64,000 bases of DNA from Azorhizobium oxalatiphilum (GCF_014635325.1 NZ_BMCT01000010.1:119718-183717); one strand, 5' to 3'. Shown: positions 44,273-53,855, counted from the first letter of the stretch. Translations and numbers: made by a program. The notes: generated by a model not told the origin, from the sequence alone.

Positions 44273-47200
44273 CGGGACGAGCCCCTCTTCTTGCCTGCCG
44301 GCTTTCGCGCAAGAATGGCGTTAGATTGAGGGCCTGCTTGCAGCTCTATCTGTTCAAATTGGCGTCCTTGGAAGAGCTGACGCATGTCCTCAGCAACGCC
44401 GAGTTCGCTCAAGGTGGCAGCGCCGCTCTCCAACGCCATCAAGTGGTCCTTGGACAACTCCGCGATCAACAGGGCAGCTTCGTCATACAGACGCCTCTTC
44501 ACGTCCTCATTGCGATCGAGGAATGTGATGGGCTTAACGCCGAGATCCCACATGACGCGATCGACGAACTCGTTGCGGCGCTGGAGTGCGTAATCATTGA
44601 GGAGATTGGGGTAATATTTTCCGAGCATTGCCACCGCAGCAGTCTGCTCGTACTCGCTTCCTTCCTCGAAGCCCACGATCCGGCCTTCGGGATCCTGTTT
44701 TCCTGTTGCGCGCTCAAATTCCGGATCGAGTCTGACCAGCCGCTCGAGGAGCAACATCGTGTGCCAAACTGCGGCACATAACCAATTTGCGTTCTCTGCG
44801 AGCTGGTGTTGTGTCTGTCCAAGGACAGCTATTTGCCGCTCGATGCTCAGTCGATTCTCCTTAGGAGTAGACATCAGCTCCTGCTCGAGAGACTCGATCT
44901 GATGGGATACTTCCCGATGCCGATCTCTTAACGCATTAGTCTGATGACATAGTCCGATTCCATGAATCACCAATTGCATCCTATACTTTTGTTCGGTGAA
45001 AAAATGTCGGCAGAGTACGCATTGACGCCCGCCGGGGACTGGGCCGTGGACCATTCTCCTCCCTTGTTGCACCTTCGGGCCGCCGTCATAACAGCGTTTG
45101 GCCTCGAAGGGGCAAATCCCTATCCCGACGTCGATCCACGCGAGCTTGGCGACCACCGACATCTGGGTGGCGCTCGTGAAGGCCTCGTCGTTCACGGCTA
45201 CGAGGCGGCTTTTGGCGACGGAGGGATCAATTGCACGTAGTTCGTTGCATTCGCGCTCGAATGCTAAGCGGCCCTCGCCGCTTAATATCGACTCCAAGGT
45301 TTCATGCATTTTTACCAGACTGACTTTCCAATAATAGATAGTCATTCGATCGTTAGAGTGTCCAGCTAGGAGTCTGGAGACAATTTCAAATGGAACTCCA
45401 GCGTCAATCATAAATATTATTCCGCGAGAGCGGAGTCCGTGAACATTAAAATTTGTTCCTGAGGGCGCTCCATTATGTGAATGTCGAACCAATGATACTT
45501 GTTCATCGGGATTTAAATGGTTCCATCTTCTTTCTGTTTCTTCTAGAAGTGCGAACCAGAAATCAGAAATCATGCGGCGGGTGACAATCCCTCCGCGAAC
45601 TCCATTCGTTCCCACTCCGGGTACTCTGAAGAGCGGAAATATTGAAGGTCTTCCGAGCACATCCAAGCGATCGGCATCCTTCCGATCGGCCTCCTCAATG
45701 TATTCTGCTGGATGCAGAGGCTTGCTAATGGGGTTATTAGCTTCCTGCCACAGCGCAAGATCGTAAAGTATATTGTGCAGTTCGTCGTGTTGCCACGGGA
45801 CTTTATACGGGCTAGACCCTTTGTTTGAATTGATGAAGAACCCGGTCAGAGACCTTTCCTCCGTACCGAATTTTACGGCATATCCATGTTGATGATTGTC
45901 GCTACGACGTCTTTTCCAGTAACCGGCATGCATGCCGGCATTTTTCTCCCACCGTCTCGTGTGTCCGTTGTAGCGATGAACATCGCCTTCTCCACTGTCT
46001 AGTCGTCGCGCCTGAATCGCGCGAAGAGGAAGCTCGAAAAGAAGAATGAAAAATGTTGGTAAAACAGGACAATATTTGTCTCGCTCGTGCCATCCGAACA
46101 GAGCATCGGGGCTGTATAAACAAACCGTTCCCGGCCAGCCCTTCTCCCCTTCCTTGCAGATTGAATTGGCCAGTTGAGCTAAGCGCTCCGGCAGCGGGTT
46201 CGATGTTGTTTCAGCAGGTGGTTCATAGCCGCTGTTCCTGATGTTATTCCAAAGTATCTGTATATCATCATCGGTGATGAGATGATTGATTGCGTCGTTT
46301 CGACGGCCGACGTAATTAAAGAACCTCATTACGGAGTTTGCGATGTTGACATGGTGGGGCGCCAGCTTGCCCGCGTGTTTCTCGGTCAGGAAGTCGACGA
46401 AGCGGATAGCAGGATCGTGATGGAGGAGAAGTTCGGAAGGCGTTGGTAGGCGGTCCCAGCTATGGAGGTTCAGCCACCAAAAAATGTGAGGAAGTATGTT
46501 GGCCCGTTTTGCACTAACTTTGCGCAGGGTCTTCGACCAATTATCGATTTCACCCTGCCATTCAAGCGCAATAGGGCCATCCGTTATCTGAAGATATCGA
46601 GGACTAGAGCTCAAGTCTTTAGGGGTGCGGTGACGTTTGGTTAAGGCGAGTAGTCGCTCGTCTCCCGAAATCCTAGCGTATGCTGCGGTGATTGCACGCA
46701 AGCATTGACGATATATTATACGATCACCAGGAGCGAACGCCTCATCGTTCCAATCCTTCGTGGTTGGATTTCGAAAGAAGCCAAACCAGATCGAGAAATG
46801 CTGACCATTAAGGTCGTCAACGGTCAGCATTCCGCAGGTGCACAGGCACAGGCAAGCCAGAAGCACCTTTGTGACGCGCTCCAGTACTGCCCGAGCCTGG
46901 TATGTTATATTGGCGGGCAGGAGCTCAAATAGGCCCGCCTGCACGAATGCCTCAAGAAGGCTTCTTCCGAATGGATGGCATTTCAGAACTAAGTCGCTCA
47001 AGTAATAAGAAAATCGCGGATAGGCTGTCGAGAAGCGGGTCGGGCTCGTAACAACTCGTCCATTAATGTGCGCTTCGATCAACTTGCGGCAATTAGCGTC
47101 ATGCCTCCAATGGATGTCGGGATTTTTCTCGCGCAACCATTCGACATCGACCATGTGACGCGTGACCTGATCGTGAAACATAATACAATCAAGGGTGTCC

Positions 47201-47280
47201 TCGATTGCCTCCATCTGAGGATCACCCTCAATGAACAGGTCTTCGGAGCTTACGTTGATGAACTTATGATTATCAGCCAT
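44269..47280 (-). CDS. Large tyrosine recombinase-like protein (GmtZ-like, 1003 aa)
   Basis: A 1003-aa DNA breaking-rejoining enzyme candidate. Catalytic-type residues are visible: Arg420 in LFELPLRAIQARRL, His614-x-x-Arg617 in VHGLRSRGI, His641 in LLAGHSNDRM and Tyr649/650 in TIYYWK. The last ~350 residues carry a Cys-rich patch (CPFEAKRC... CVLCRHFF) and a coiled-coil-like segment, unusual for integrases. It starts 9 bp after the 504-aa recombinase. Size and order resemble the gamma-mobile-trio integrase GmtZ; TnpB of Tn554 is smaller (~630 aa). Activity is inferred. Confidence 0.75.
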   Translation of the reverse strand: MADNHKFINVSSEDLFIEGDPQMEAIEDTLDCIMFHDQVTRHMVDVEWLREKNPDIHWRHDANCRKLIEAHINGRVVTSPTRFSTAYPRFSYYLSDLVLKCHPFGRSLLEAFVQAGLFELLPANITYQARAVLERVTKVLLACLCLCTCGMLTVDDLNGQHFSIWFGFFRNPTTKDWNDEAFAPGDRIIYRQCLRAITAAYARISGDERLLALTKRHRTPKDLSSSPRYLQITDGPIALEWQGEIDNWSKTLRKVSAKRANILPHIFWWLNLHSWDRLPTPSELLLHHDPAIRFVDFLTEKHAGKLAPHHVNIANSVMRFFNYVGRRNDAINHLITDDDIQILWNNIRNSGYEPPAETTSNPLPERLAQLANSICKEGEKGWPGTVCLYSPDALFGWHERDKYCPVLPTFFILLFELPLRAIQARRLDSGEGDVHRYNGHTRRWEKNAGMHAGYWKRRRSDNHQHGYAVKFGTEERSLTGFFINSNKGSSPYKVPWQHDELHNILYDLALWQEANNPISKPLHPAEYIEEADRKDADRLDVLGRPSIFPLFRVPGVGTNGVRGGIVTRRMISDFWFALLEETERRWNHLNPDEQVSLVRHSHNGAPSGTNFNVHGLRSRGIIFMIDAGVPFEIVSRLLAGHSNDRMTIYYWKVSLVKMHETLESILSGEGRLAFERECNELRAIDPSVAKSRLVAVNDEAFTSATQMSVVAKLAWIDVGIGICPFEAKRCYDGGPKVQQGRRMVHGPVPGGRQCVLCRHFFTEQKYRMQLVIHGIGLCHQTNALRDRHREVSHQIESLEQELMSTPKENRLSIERQIAVLGQTQHQLAENANWLCAAVWHTMLLLERLVRLDPEFERATGKQDPEGRIVGFEEGSEYEQTAAVAMLGKYYPNLLNDYALQRRNEFVDRVMWDLGVKPITFLDRNEDVKRRLYDEAALLIAELSKDHLMALESGAATLSELGVAEDMRQLFQGRQFEQIELQAGPQSNAILARKPAGKKRGSSR

Positions 47281-47289
47281 CGCTTGGCC

Positions 47290-48804
47290 TCATGCAATGG
47301 TGGGAATAAGATCGGGGTTTCGCAAGGCGGTCCGCCGAATTGGTCCATCGATCAACGCATGAACTTCCGACCAGCTTGGCTCGGTGTATACGTCTTGGCT
47401 GTGTGGCGATTTATGCCTCATGCACACGCGAATGACCTCTCGAGGTGCTCTGAGTGCCTTTAATGTCTTGCCATAAAAATGCCTGGCCCCATGCGCCGTG
47501 GTTCCAGCATCCTTGTCATGAATCAGATTTAGGTCGGGATAGCGCGCAGATAGGCGCCACACTGCCTCCTGCCAGGCCTTTCTGAGAGATTTCAGAGAAT
47601 AAGGATCGCCGGCGGACGAGTCGGTCTCGGTATGGGAGTCGCCTGCGGAGACTAGAAGAAAAGGGTGATCTGACATGCCCCTAGACAGCCGCCGCTCCAT
47701 TAGTGCAGGGCGAATCTCGGAAAGGTAGATGGTCAGTCGCTCAAGGAACAGTTCCTCAAGCCCGAAGACGGGAAGCCAATGCAGTAGGCATTCGTGCTTC
47801 TTGTTCATCAGCATCCCTTTCCACCCAGCATGGAGTGGTCCGGAAATTTTATTGCGTGCGCGCAGGTCCGAGCTATGGCGCCGCAGGTACTCGTCGCGGC
47901 TGATGAGATGGCGTCCCTTCCTGATCTCAAAAGTCTGTGGGTGGCGGACGAGCACCTTCACTCTCCCTTGCCCTACCGAGATGTCTTCAACCCAGATGTG
48001 CAGAGGCTCAGAAACACGCATTCCTCCTCCGAACATCAGAATTGCCGCGAGTGACGCGGCATGATTTTCAGCGCGCCGCGTCTGGAAGCCTTCCTCAAGA
48101 AAAGTTCGGACAACGGGGGCGGGAAAGGATTTTGTTTCCTCGGTTAGTCGTATCGAGGCAGTCGGCGTAATGAGGCGGGCCGAAGGAGAGATGATCTCGG
48201 CTTTACGAGGGAGGTAGTATGATAGCGAGTTGTTCTCGCTGGCCTTTCGGGCTGCCGAAGCCAATCTGACCGCATCGATACCCGTCGGCTCGCTTCCTTT
48301 GCGCGCTGTCCATGGTCCCCATTGAGGGGGGTGTTGTGGCGCGAAGCCATATTTCTCGGTCTCGATGATGACATCATTCAAGCTTGAGACGATGCTCGAG
48401 ACCACGCCGCTGCCTGCCGGTGCCCAAAATAGCCCGGTTGGGTCCGTCGACCCGGCAGGCCAGTCGGTAATCGTCCCAAAGATCAGATGATTAACAAATT
48501 CCTGAAGGGCAATGGTGTGCATCGGTAAAGAGCTGGAGAGAGCGTGTTGAGCTAAATGATCTGCACGCTGAACCAGGTAGTCATAGAAGATACCGACTGC
48601 GTTCATTCGTGACCTCATCCAGTTCGAACTCCTAGCGGAGTTGGCGATGAGGTAGCGCAGGCCAAGTTGAAACAGGCGTGGTCGTTGACAGTCTCCGCCC
48701 TCAAAGAGGTAGAGGGCGGGCAGGGTGAGGCCCGGAATGCTCGGATATTGCTGGGTGAGCACCATATGGTGCAAAGCGCGATGCATGGTCGGAAGGGACT
48801 TCAT
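47290..48804 (-). CDS. Tyrosine recombinase (GmtY-like, 504 aa)
   Basis: A 504-aa tyrosine recombinase, first gene of the mobile trio. Counting from the ATG at 48804, the active site reads Arg263 (FGGGMRVSEPL), His438-x-x-Arg441 (TAHGARHF), His464 (CMRHKS) and Tyr473 (SQDVYTEP), a complete R-H-R-H-Y set. The N-terminal ~200 residues would bind core sites. The start is supported by GGAAAGG upstream; the frame is open to 48951. It likely catalyses excision and integration of the island together with the 1003-aa protein. Confidence 0.85.
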   Translation of the reverse strand: MKSLPTMHRALHHMVLTQQYPSIPGLTLPALYLFEGGDCQRPRLFQLGLRYLIANSARSSNWMRSRMNAVGIFYDYLVQRADHLAQHALSSSLPMHTIALQEFVNHLIFGTITDWPAGSTDPTGLFWAPAGSGVVSSIVSSLNDVIIETEKYGFAPQHPPQWGPWTARKGSEPTGIDAVRLASAARKASENNSLSYYLPRKAEIISPSARLITPTASIRLTEETKSFPAPVVRTFLEEGFQTRRAENHAASLAAILMFGGGMRVSEPLHIWVEDISVGQGRVKVLVRHPQTFEIRKGRHLISRDEYLRRHSSDLRARNKISGPLHAGWKGMLMNKKHECLLHWLPVFGLEELFLERLTIYLSEIRPALMERRLSRGMSDHPFLLVSAGDSHTETDSSAGDPYSLKSLRKAWQEAVWRLSARYPDLNLIHDKDAGTTAHGARHFYGKTLKALRAPREVIRVCMRHKSPHSQDVYTEPSWSEVHALIDGPIRRTALRNPDLIPTIA

Positions 48805-48951
48805 ACGCGCACCTTTCCGTTCGCCGCCATGTCCGGCGGACGCCATTCTACAACGAGCTATTTGTGCCTGACCTGCAATGCAGTAGGCCCCTTCGCCATG
48901 GGAATGGCAGATGGGTCTTAGTATGCTGATGGGCAAAGATAGTGATGTCAA

Positions 48952-49370
48952 TATGATGTTCTGAAAAAACGATGTTTTTGTTCGCTTTTTTCCGTGAGTG
49001 TCGAGATCTGTCGTCGATCAAAATGCAATAATAGATATGAAGTATTGAATCCTTTCGAAGTCAATTAAGATTAATTGGCATCGAATTCTTTGAAAATGGT
49101 TGGTTTAGATTTTTCCAAAGAATTTAATCCTTGCGAGGCGCTTCGCGGTCAAGGATTCGCGCGCATGCGCCGTCTGGTGCTTATGCGTGGGGTCTTATGT
49201 TTGTTTGTTCAGATATTAAGTAAATATAATGTATAAAAACTCAAAAGTAATTATAAATGCTTAATTAATACATTGGCGTCGATGATATAGCGTGATATTT
49301 CATCAGAAATATTCTCTGATGTGTTTATGCTTAGGTTTTTGAATAATTTTTTATTCGAAGTTGAGCTTGG
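48952..49370. other. AT-rich palindromic control region of the mobile trio
   Basis: No gene. This is the lowest-GC DNA in the window. Inverted repeats are seen at 49084-49097/49110-49124 (AATTCTTTG arms), 49126-49133/49150-49157 (AATCCTTG/CAAGGATT) and 49301-49307/49315-49321 (CATCAGA/TCTGATG). They may hold the recombinase promoter or recombination sites. Confidence 0.5.
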
Positions 49371-49778
49371 TTTGCGCTTGGTGAGGGGGCGCGCGCTTCG
49401 GAGCGGCGCCTGATAGGAGGGAGCGTACCCTGGCCGTTCCTGGTCTTGGCCTGCCCCCGCAAGCGGGCCTTTGTGTAACGGGCTCCCGCCGCCGCGAGGC
49501 CGTTAGGCGGCGGCGATGCTGAAATGATCGAAGGAAGACCTTGGTGCTGAGCCGGCGGTAGCGGAGCCACCGCAGTCCGTAAGGCCTTTGAGCTGCGAGG
49601 AGGCGTCACCCTCGTAGCCTGCTCCTGCCGCCTTCGGTTGAGCTGTCCGATCCGGTGAGGGAGGGGGCGGGCGGTGCCGCCCCCTCCAGGGGTCGTCGGA
49701 GGGGAGAGACCGGCGCTCCGCCCTTCGTTCCTTCGACTCCGAACAGTCGCCAGGCCCGCAAGAACACGCTTCGGCAAG
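49371..49778. other. Non-coding stretch with no recognisable gene
   Basis: GC-rich again; several short open frames overlap but none has a start signal or family pattern. It borders an IS110 remnant and may itself be decayed insertion-sequence DNA. Confidence 0.35.
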
Positions 49779-49913
49779 GATGCCGTTATTCGGGCTCAGG
49801 TGCGCGCTCTCGCCCGTGCGCTCGGCAGGCAGGCCAAAATCGACCCCATTGACGCCGACGGCATCGGCAACTTCGCCGATGCAACCCCGCCGCGGGTCCG
49901 GCCCTTGGCGTAA
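49779..49913 (+). pseudogene. IS110-family transposase remnant
   Basis: A ~45-codon fragment translates to AQVRALARALGRQAKID followed by IDADGIGNFADATPPRVRPL. This matches the 'VRDFARALGRLAKTDRIDAxVIAHFA...RPLP' segment of IS110/IS1111 DEDD transposases. Sequence on both sides does not continue the gene, so it is a decayed fragment. Confidence 0.7.
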
Positions 49914-50181
49914 AGAGTGGATCGCCTCATAGCTGAATGTGGCCGGCCGCTAATGATTGTCATTGTTCGCGGCAGTGAGTGCCTCTCCATCCTGATTCTT
50001 CCGCCTGCGGAAGGGGGCAACGTCAACCGCGCGAACTGAAGTTCTGCCGATCATCTGGATTCTACTATCGCGCGCGTGAAGCGTCCTGATAGGGCGATCC
50101 CACACAACTTCTCTCCGCCATCATGCAGCTGGTTGCTGCAGGTTAGCTGCGGTGCCACAGGTGGCAGCCTACGCTAATAGG

Positions 50182-50451
50182 CTAGCGATGATCTGTCGCT
50201 TCGTCTGTCTCTCGCGGCAGCGTGAAGCCTTCGCCGGCATTCGGTGTTCGGCCTATGAACTGCACGCCTCTGCGTTCCAGAGTCCGCTGGATCGTGTCGT
50301 GCATTTTCACAGATAAAGTTTGGTCGCCGTTTTCTAAACGCTGCACCGTCCGACGGCTCACTCCTGCAGCATTGGCTAGGTCATCCTGCGACAGTTCCAG
50401 CAGGGTCCTAGCAGCCTTGAGAATGCGGTAGCTCACGAGCGACATTTGCAC
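50182..50451 (-). CDS. XRE-family helix-turn-helix regulator
   Basis: An 89-aa regulator with one Cro/C1-type helix-turn-helix: ILKAARTLLELSQDDLANAAGVSRRTVQRLENGDQTLSVKMHDTIQRTLERRGVQFI. The end of this segment is the usual XRE tail. It is divergent from the ParA-like gene, with ~135 bp between the two starts, so it is a good candidate to control the cargo operon. Met1 or Met3 could be the start. Confidence 0.85.
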   Translation of the reverse strand: MQMSLVSYRILKAARTLLELSQDDLANAAGVSRRTVQRLENGDQTLSVKMHDTIQRTLERRGVQFIGRTPNAGEGFTLPRETDEATDHR

Positions 50452-50587
50452 GAAGTGCGCGCTCCCAATCCTTCATGTCAATATATGGCTCTGATGCGCC
50501 ATGGGGGGCAAAAAATGCGCCATGAGATCGGGGTAAAAGCGCCAAATCACACTTGAACGAATTCTTCTCCGTCAGTATCGAGGCGGC

Positions 50588-51292
50588 ATGCCTGATTCGA
50601 TGGAGGTGGACGCTGTGGGTGCCGAACTTGTTCTGTTCGCTGGCTCTAAGGGAGGCGCGGGGAAAACGCTCTCGAGCGTTCTCCTCTCGGTTGGGGCCTA
50701 TCGGCGAGGGCGTGCGCCAGTCCATGTGCAAATGACGCCGCCTGGGACCAGAGCATTGGTCGCGAAGCTGTTGCGGCTGCCATTTACGGCTCTCGAAATT
50801 GTCGGATCGTCGAATTCAATTTCGGCATCCGCAATCCTTGCGGCAGCGCAATCCGGGCTTGTTGTAGCCGATCTTTCGACTGAGAGGCTCAACCTAGGAA
50901 TGCTCGACGGGCCCTCGACCCGGATCATTTTTCCCGTTCGGCCGGGCAACACGGAGATTGAGTATCTCGTATACGACTTGATGGACATTTATTCGGTTCG
51001 GTTAATGCCGCGCGCGCAAGAGACCGTGGTCTATGTTTTACCCGTGGGATTTGAGGGCGCCGATATCAATTCGATAGACCTTGCTCGCTCTCTAACCAGT
51101 TTGGGATGTACTCCTTCGATAGTAGCTCAGACCCGCATTCTTCCGGCTGTTCCGATGCTCAGTGACGATGAAATTGCGTCATTGTCGAGTTCTGAATCCT
51201 GCCGGCCCTTGCCGGGTATCATCCACGCGGCAGCATCGCTTTATCTGAGCGTATTCTCCAAGCGACTTGACGCGCACGCAGGTGCATCATGA
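50588..51292 (+). CDS. ParA/MinD-like P-loop ATPase of the cargo operon
   Basis: A 234-aa ATPase with the deviant Walker A of the ParA/MinD/ArsA class, GSKGGAGKT at residues ~19-27, and a Walker A'-like strand VVADLSTERLN. A matching region after it (IIFPVRPGNTEIEYLVYDLMDIY) fits the fold. Such ATPases position DNA or protein complexes, or act as switches. It heads an operon: its stop overlaps the next ATG by 4 bp (ATGA). An ATG at 50600 is an alternative start. No parB or origin is nearby, so plasmid partition is not clearly supported. Confidence 0.75.
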   Translation: MPDSMEVDAVGAELVLFAGSKGGAGKTLSSVLLSVGAYRRGRAPVHVQMTPPGTRALVAKLLRLPFTALEIVGSSNSISASAILAAAQSGLVVADLSTERLNLGMLDGPSTRIIFPVRPGNTEIEYLVYDLMDIYSVRLMPRAQETVVYVLPVGFEGADINSIDLARSLTSLGCTPSIVAQTRILPAVPMLSDDEIASLSSSESCRPLPGIIHAAASLYLSVFSKRLDAHAGAS

Positions 51293-52893
51293 ATGTGATC
51301 GACGATCTCTCTTCGGATTCCGCAGACGACCGAGCATTAAATCGCCTCTCGGCGTCCGCTGAACGCTTTCGAAAGCGCGAGGAGGCCGCCACACGTGGTG
51401 ACCATCTTCCGACGTCATTTGAATTGCTCGAAGGCATGGAATTTCATCTGGGGAGCGTTCATGAAGATGCGCAAGTGTTTGCAGAGAGATTGTCCGGCCG
51501 ACTGAAGCGATTGGGATGTCGCAGCCAGATCGAGGATTTGATCGACGGCGTCGATCAGCTGGCGATCGACTTGATAGACGCACCGGCGGTCCGTGCAGTG
51601 GATGAGTTGCTATTGAAGTACGCCGACCTTCTATCCAAACGCTTCGTACTGTGGAGGCTACGTGTACGGATTTATGCAGCGGCCCTAGGCGACGTACAGG
51701 CGATGTTTGACACCGCTCGGGATGCTGGGGCGATGGCGGCAATGCGATCTTCGAGTGTGGCACGTCTGGACAGCGTGTATCGTCTGGTGGGGCAGTCTCT
51801 CGGATGGATTGGATCTGCGGCGAGTGTGGATCCCGCGTACCACTGCCTAAGTGGGCCAGTGCCGTTCCGGTATGGCCGAGAGCCGGATGCTGTCGCCTCG
51901 ATCTACGCGCGCGACATTCTCGGCGCATTGGAATCCAGGAATCGAGTGCTGGCCAAGGGTAACGCGAACAATCCCGGCAGCAGGAGCGAGCAAGAGCCGA
52001 TCGATCAGGCTGCCAGCTTGGAGGTTGAGCAAGTCGGCGGTCCGGGGGTTGTAGTGTTCACTGCCCTGGGCAACGCGATGACCGACGAGGGGCGGAAGGT
52101 GAAATCCAGCTTTCGCCCATTCCTTCATGTACCGCTGAAGCTGGCAGAGACGCCCGATCTGCAATTGGTGAGAGACGCGCTGCGATCTGAATTTCCGTTC
52201 GCCGAACGCGAGATATCAGCGCTCCTGTCGGGTCTCGATAATCTCGAGCATGTTCACATTAGGCCGACCATTCTGGTCGGTGCTCCAGGTTCTGGGAAAA
52301 CGAGATTTGGGCGGATGTTTTTGTCTCGATTGGAGCTTCCGTTCGAGATGGTCGGGGCAGCCGCTGCCGACGATGGTTCTATCGCGGGAACGCCGCGGAG
52401 GTGGTCGTCCGGAGAGCCTTGCCTCCCCGTTGCGACAATCGCTCGTTTCAAGCATGGCGGACCCGGGATCCTCATCGACGAGATCGACAAGGCCGGCACT
52501 GGTCGTAGAAACGGGAATCTGCTTGATGCCATGCTGCCGTTTCTGGAGCGCGAAACTGCATCGCGATTTCGGGACCCATATCTCGAGGCTCCGTGCGACC
52601 TTTCTCACGTCTCGTGGGTCATGACCGCAAATGAACTCGAAGTCATACCCCAGGTGTTGCGGGATCGCTGCCGGGTCGTTTTCTGGCCTACACCGACGGT
52701 CGAGCATCTACCTTCCATTAGTAAGCGGATAATCACGGAAATCGCTTTGGAGGATTCACATGACATTCGGTTCGCCTCATCGCTCGATGAGGCCGAGCTT
52801 GCGGCCGTGGCGAGTGTTTGGCCGGGAGGCTCACTTCGGAAGCTGAAACGTGTGATCGAAGTCGTCCTGCGCGCGCGACATGGTCGACATTGA
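51289..52893 (+). CDS. AAA+ ATPase with long unknown N-terminal region
   Basis: A 534-aa protein. Residues ~1-300 are helical and not recognised. Residues ~300-530 form a AAA+ module: Walker A GAPGSGKT (331-338), Walker B GILIDEIDKAG (from 393), sensor-1-like WVMTANELE, Arg-finger region VLRDRCRVVF and sensor-2 GGSLRKLKR. The wording resembles the Lon/MoxR-like ATPase module, but no protease Ser-Lys domain follows. It is coupled to the ParA-like gene. A motor or remodelling role with the flanking proteins is inferred. Confidence 0.78.
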   Translation: MNVIDDLSSDSADDRALNRLSASAERFRKREEAATRGDHLPTSFELLEGMEFHLGSVHEDAQVFAERLSGRLKRLGCRSQIEDLIDGVDQLAIDLIDAPAVRAVDELLLKYADLLSKRFVLWRLRVRIYAAALGDVQAMFDTARDAGAMAAMRSSSVARLDSVYRLVGQSLGWIGSAASVDPAYHCLSGPVPFRYGREPDAVASIYARDILGALESRNRVLAKGNANNPGSRSEQEPIDQAASLEVEQVGGPGVVVFTALGNAMTDEGRKVKSSFRPFLHVPLKLAETPDLQLVRDALRSEFPFAEREISALLSGLDNLEHVHIRPTILVGAPGSGKTRFGRMFLSRLELPFEMVGAAAADDGSIAGTPRRWSSGEPCLPVATIARFKHGGPGILIDEIDKAGTGRRNGNLLDAMLPFLERETASRFRDPYLEAPCDLSHVSWVMTANELEVIPQVLRDRCRVVFWPTPTVEHLPSISKRIITEIALEDSHDIRFASSLDEAELAAVASVWPGGSLRKLKRVIEVVLRARHGRH

Positions 52894-53035
52894 GGTCGGG
52901 GTCCCCGAGCTCGGTATCGCCTCTTCAAAGAGCCAAACTGTCGTTCTCCAGAATGGTGCTGGTGTTCCAAGATGGGTGCCGCGGTCTTCGGATTGGTTGG
53001 GCTTACGTCACTACGGCCCGGTGGTGGTCCGTTAG
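52880..53035 (+). CDS. Possible small protein (51 aa) in the cargo operon
   Basis: An ATG overlapping the last 14 bases of the AAA+ gene opens a 51-codon frame (MVDIEVGVPELGIASSKSQ... ending GLRHYGPVVVR). No clear ribosome-binding site; translational coupling to the AAA+ stop is possible. It fills most of the gap before the next gene. Low confidence. Confidence 0.3.
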   Translation: MVDIEVGVPELGIASSKSQTVVLQNGAGVPRWVPRSSDWLGLRHYGPVVVR

Positions 53036-53155
53036 CCGCACAAGAAAGAGGCGAGGTCGAGGTCATGGACTTGTCGGCGATCTTGTCGCCGATGGATGCA
53101 TGAGACATCCTTTCTCCAAGGGCCCAACTTTCCGGTGGCCTCTAAGGAGCGATGG

Positions 53156-53764
53156 GTGAGCCCGGAATTGTCAGACCAGTCAGGCGTACATAATTGCGCG
53201 ATCTATCTCGGCAAGCTGCATGCGGAGCTCCGATCGCGCCTCTCCGACGAGGAATGGGCATGCCTGTTTGCCAAGTTCCCCACGCCGGCAAAGGTGCAGC
53301 AAAGCCTGCTCCTGTCTGCGGCGGAAGGGCAACGCAGAAAGGCATTCTTCTGGTCGCTGCTCGACGTGTCGACCGCCCATCTCACTGGAAATGATTGCGA
53401 CTTGCTGGGAGCTTATCGGGGGCCGGGCCGCGATATGGAGTGTGACCGAGACCCGGGCCAGTCACTGCATGTCACTCCATGTGTGAGCGGTTGGATTATC
53501 AGCACCTCCGGATGCGTTGCTCCGGTATCCTACGACGAGCTCAAACCGCAGGCTCGGGAAGTATTGGATGCTGATAGGCAGGATGTGATCGAGAGAATGA
53601 CAGCGGAAGGTTTTTCGAATGAGTTTATTGCGTTGTTCACCTTCGCTTTTGAAAGTGGCGCTGCCGACATACGCTTTCACCAGGATGCTGAATGTCTTCC
53701 AGGCTTCCCATTGTTCGATGGTGATGACCGCGAGGCAGATGTGCAAGCGACTACGTTGGCGTAA
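53156..53764 (+). CDS. Unrecognised protein, last gene of the cargo operon
   Basis: A 202-aa acidic protein that matches no family I know. It shows AIYLGKLHAELRSRLSDEEWACLFAKF, a helical FFWSLLDVSTAHLTGNDCDLLGAYRG and HVTPCVSGWIISTSGCVAPVSYDEL. The C-terminal half has FIALFTFAFESGAADIRFHQDAECLPGF. The GTG at 53156 is chosen because AGGAG lies 6 nt before it; an ATG at 53096 in the same frame lacks one. It follows the AAA+ gene and may be the effector or adaptor of that unit. Confidence 0.6.
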   Translation: MSPELSDQSGVHNCAIYLGKLHAELRSRLSDEEWACLFAKFPTPAKVQQSLLLSAAEGQRRKAFFWSLLDVSTAHLTGNDCDLLGAYRGPGRDMECDRDPGQSLHVTPCVSGWIISTSGCVAPVSYDELKPQAREVLDADRQDVIERMTAEGFSNEFIALFTFAFESGAADIRFHQDAECLPGFPLFDGDDREADVQATTLA

Positions 53765-53855
53765 CGCGATATCACATTGAACATCGGCTAAAGAGACAGA
53801 GCGAATTCAGAACTGAACGGCAACATCAGGTGTTCTTGCGTGCAGCACTGTAATA

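Noticed and set aside
49331..49777. 148-codon minus-strand open frame in the island's intergenic region
   Set aside because: Arg/Pro/Ala-rich, no ribosome-binding site, no family pattern; probably decayed insertion-sequence DNA.
50588..52893. Plasmid partition locus (parA with partner)
   Set aside because: No ParB, no iteron or centromere-like repeats and no replication gene nearby; the partner is a AAA+ ATPase.
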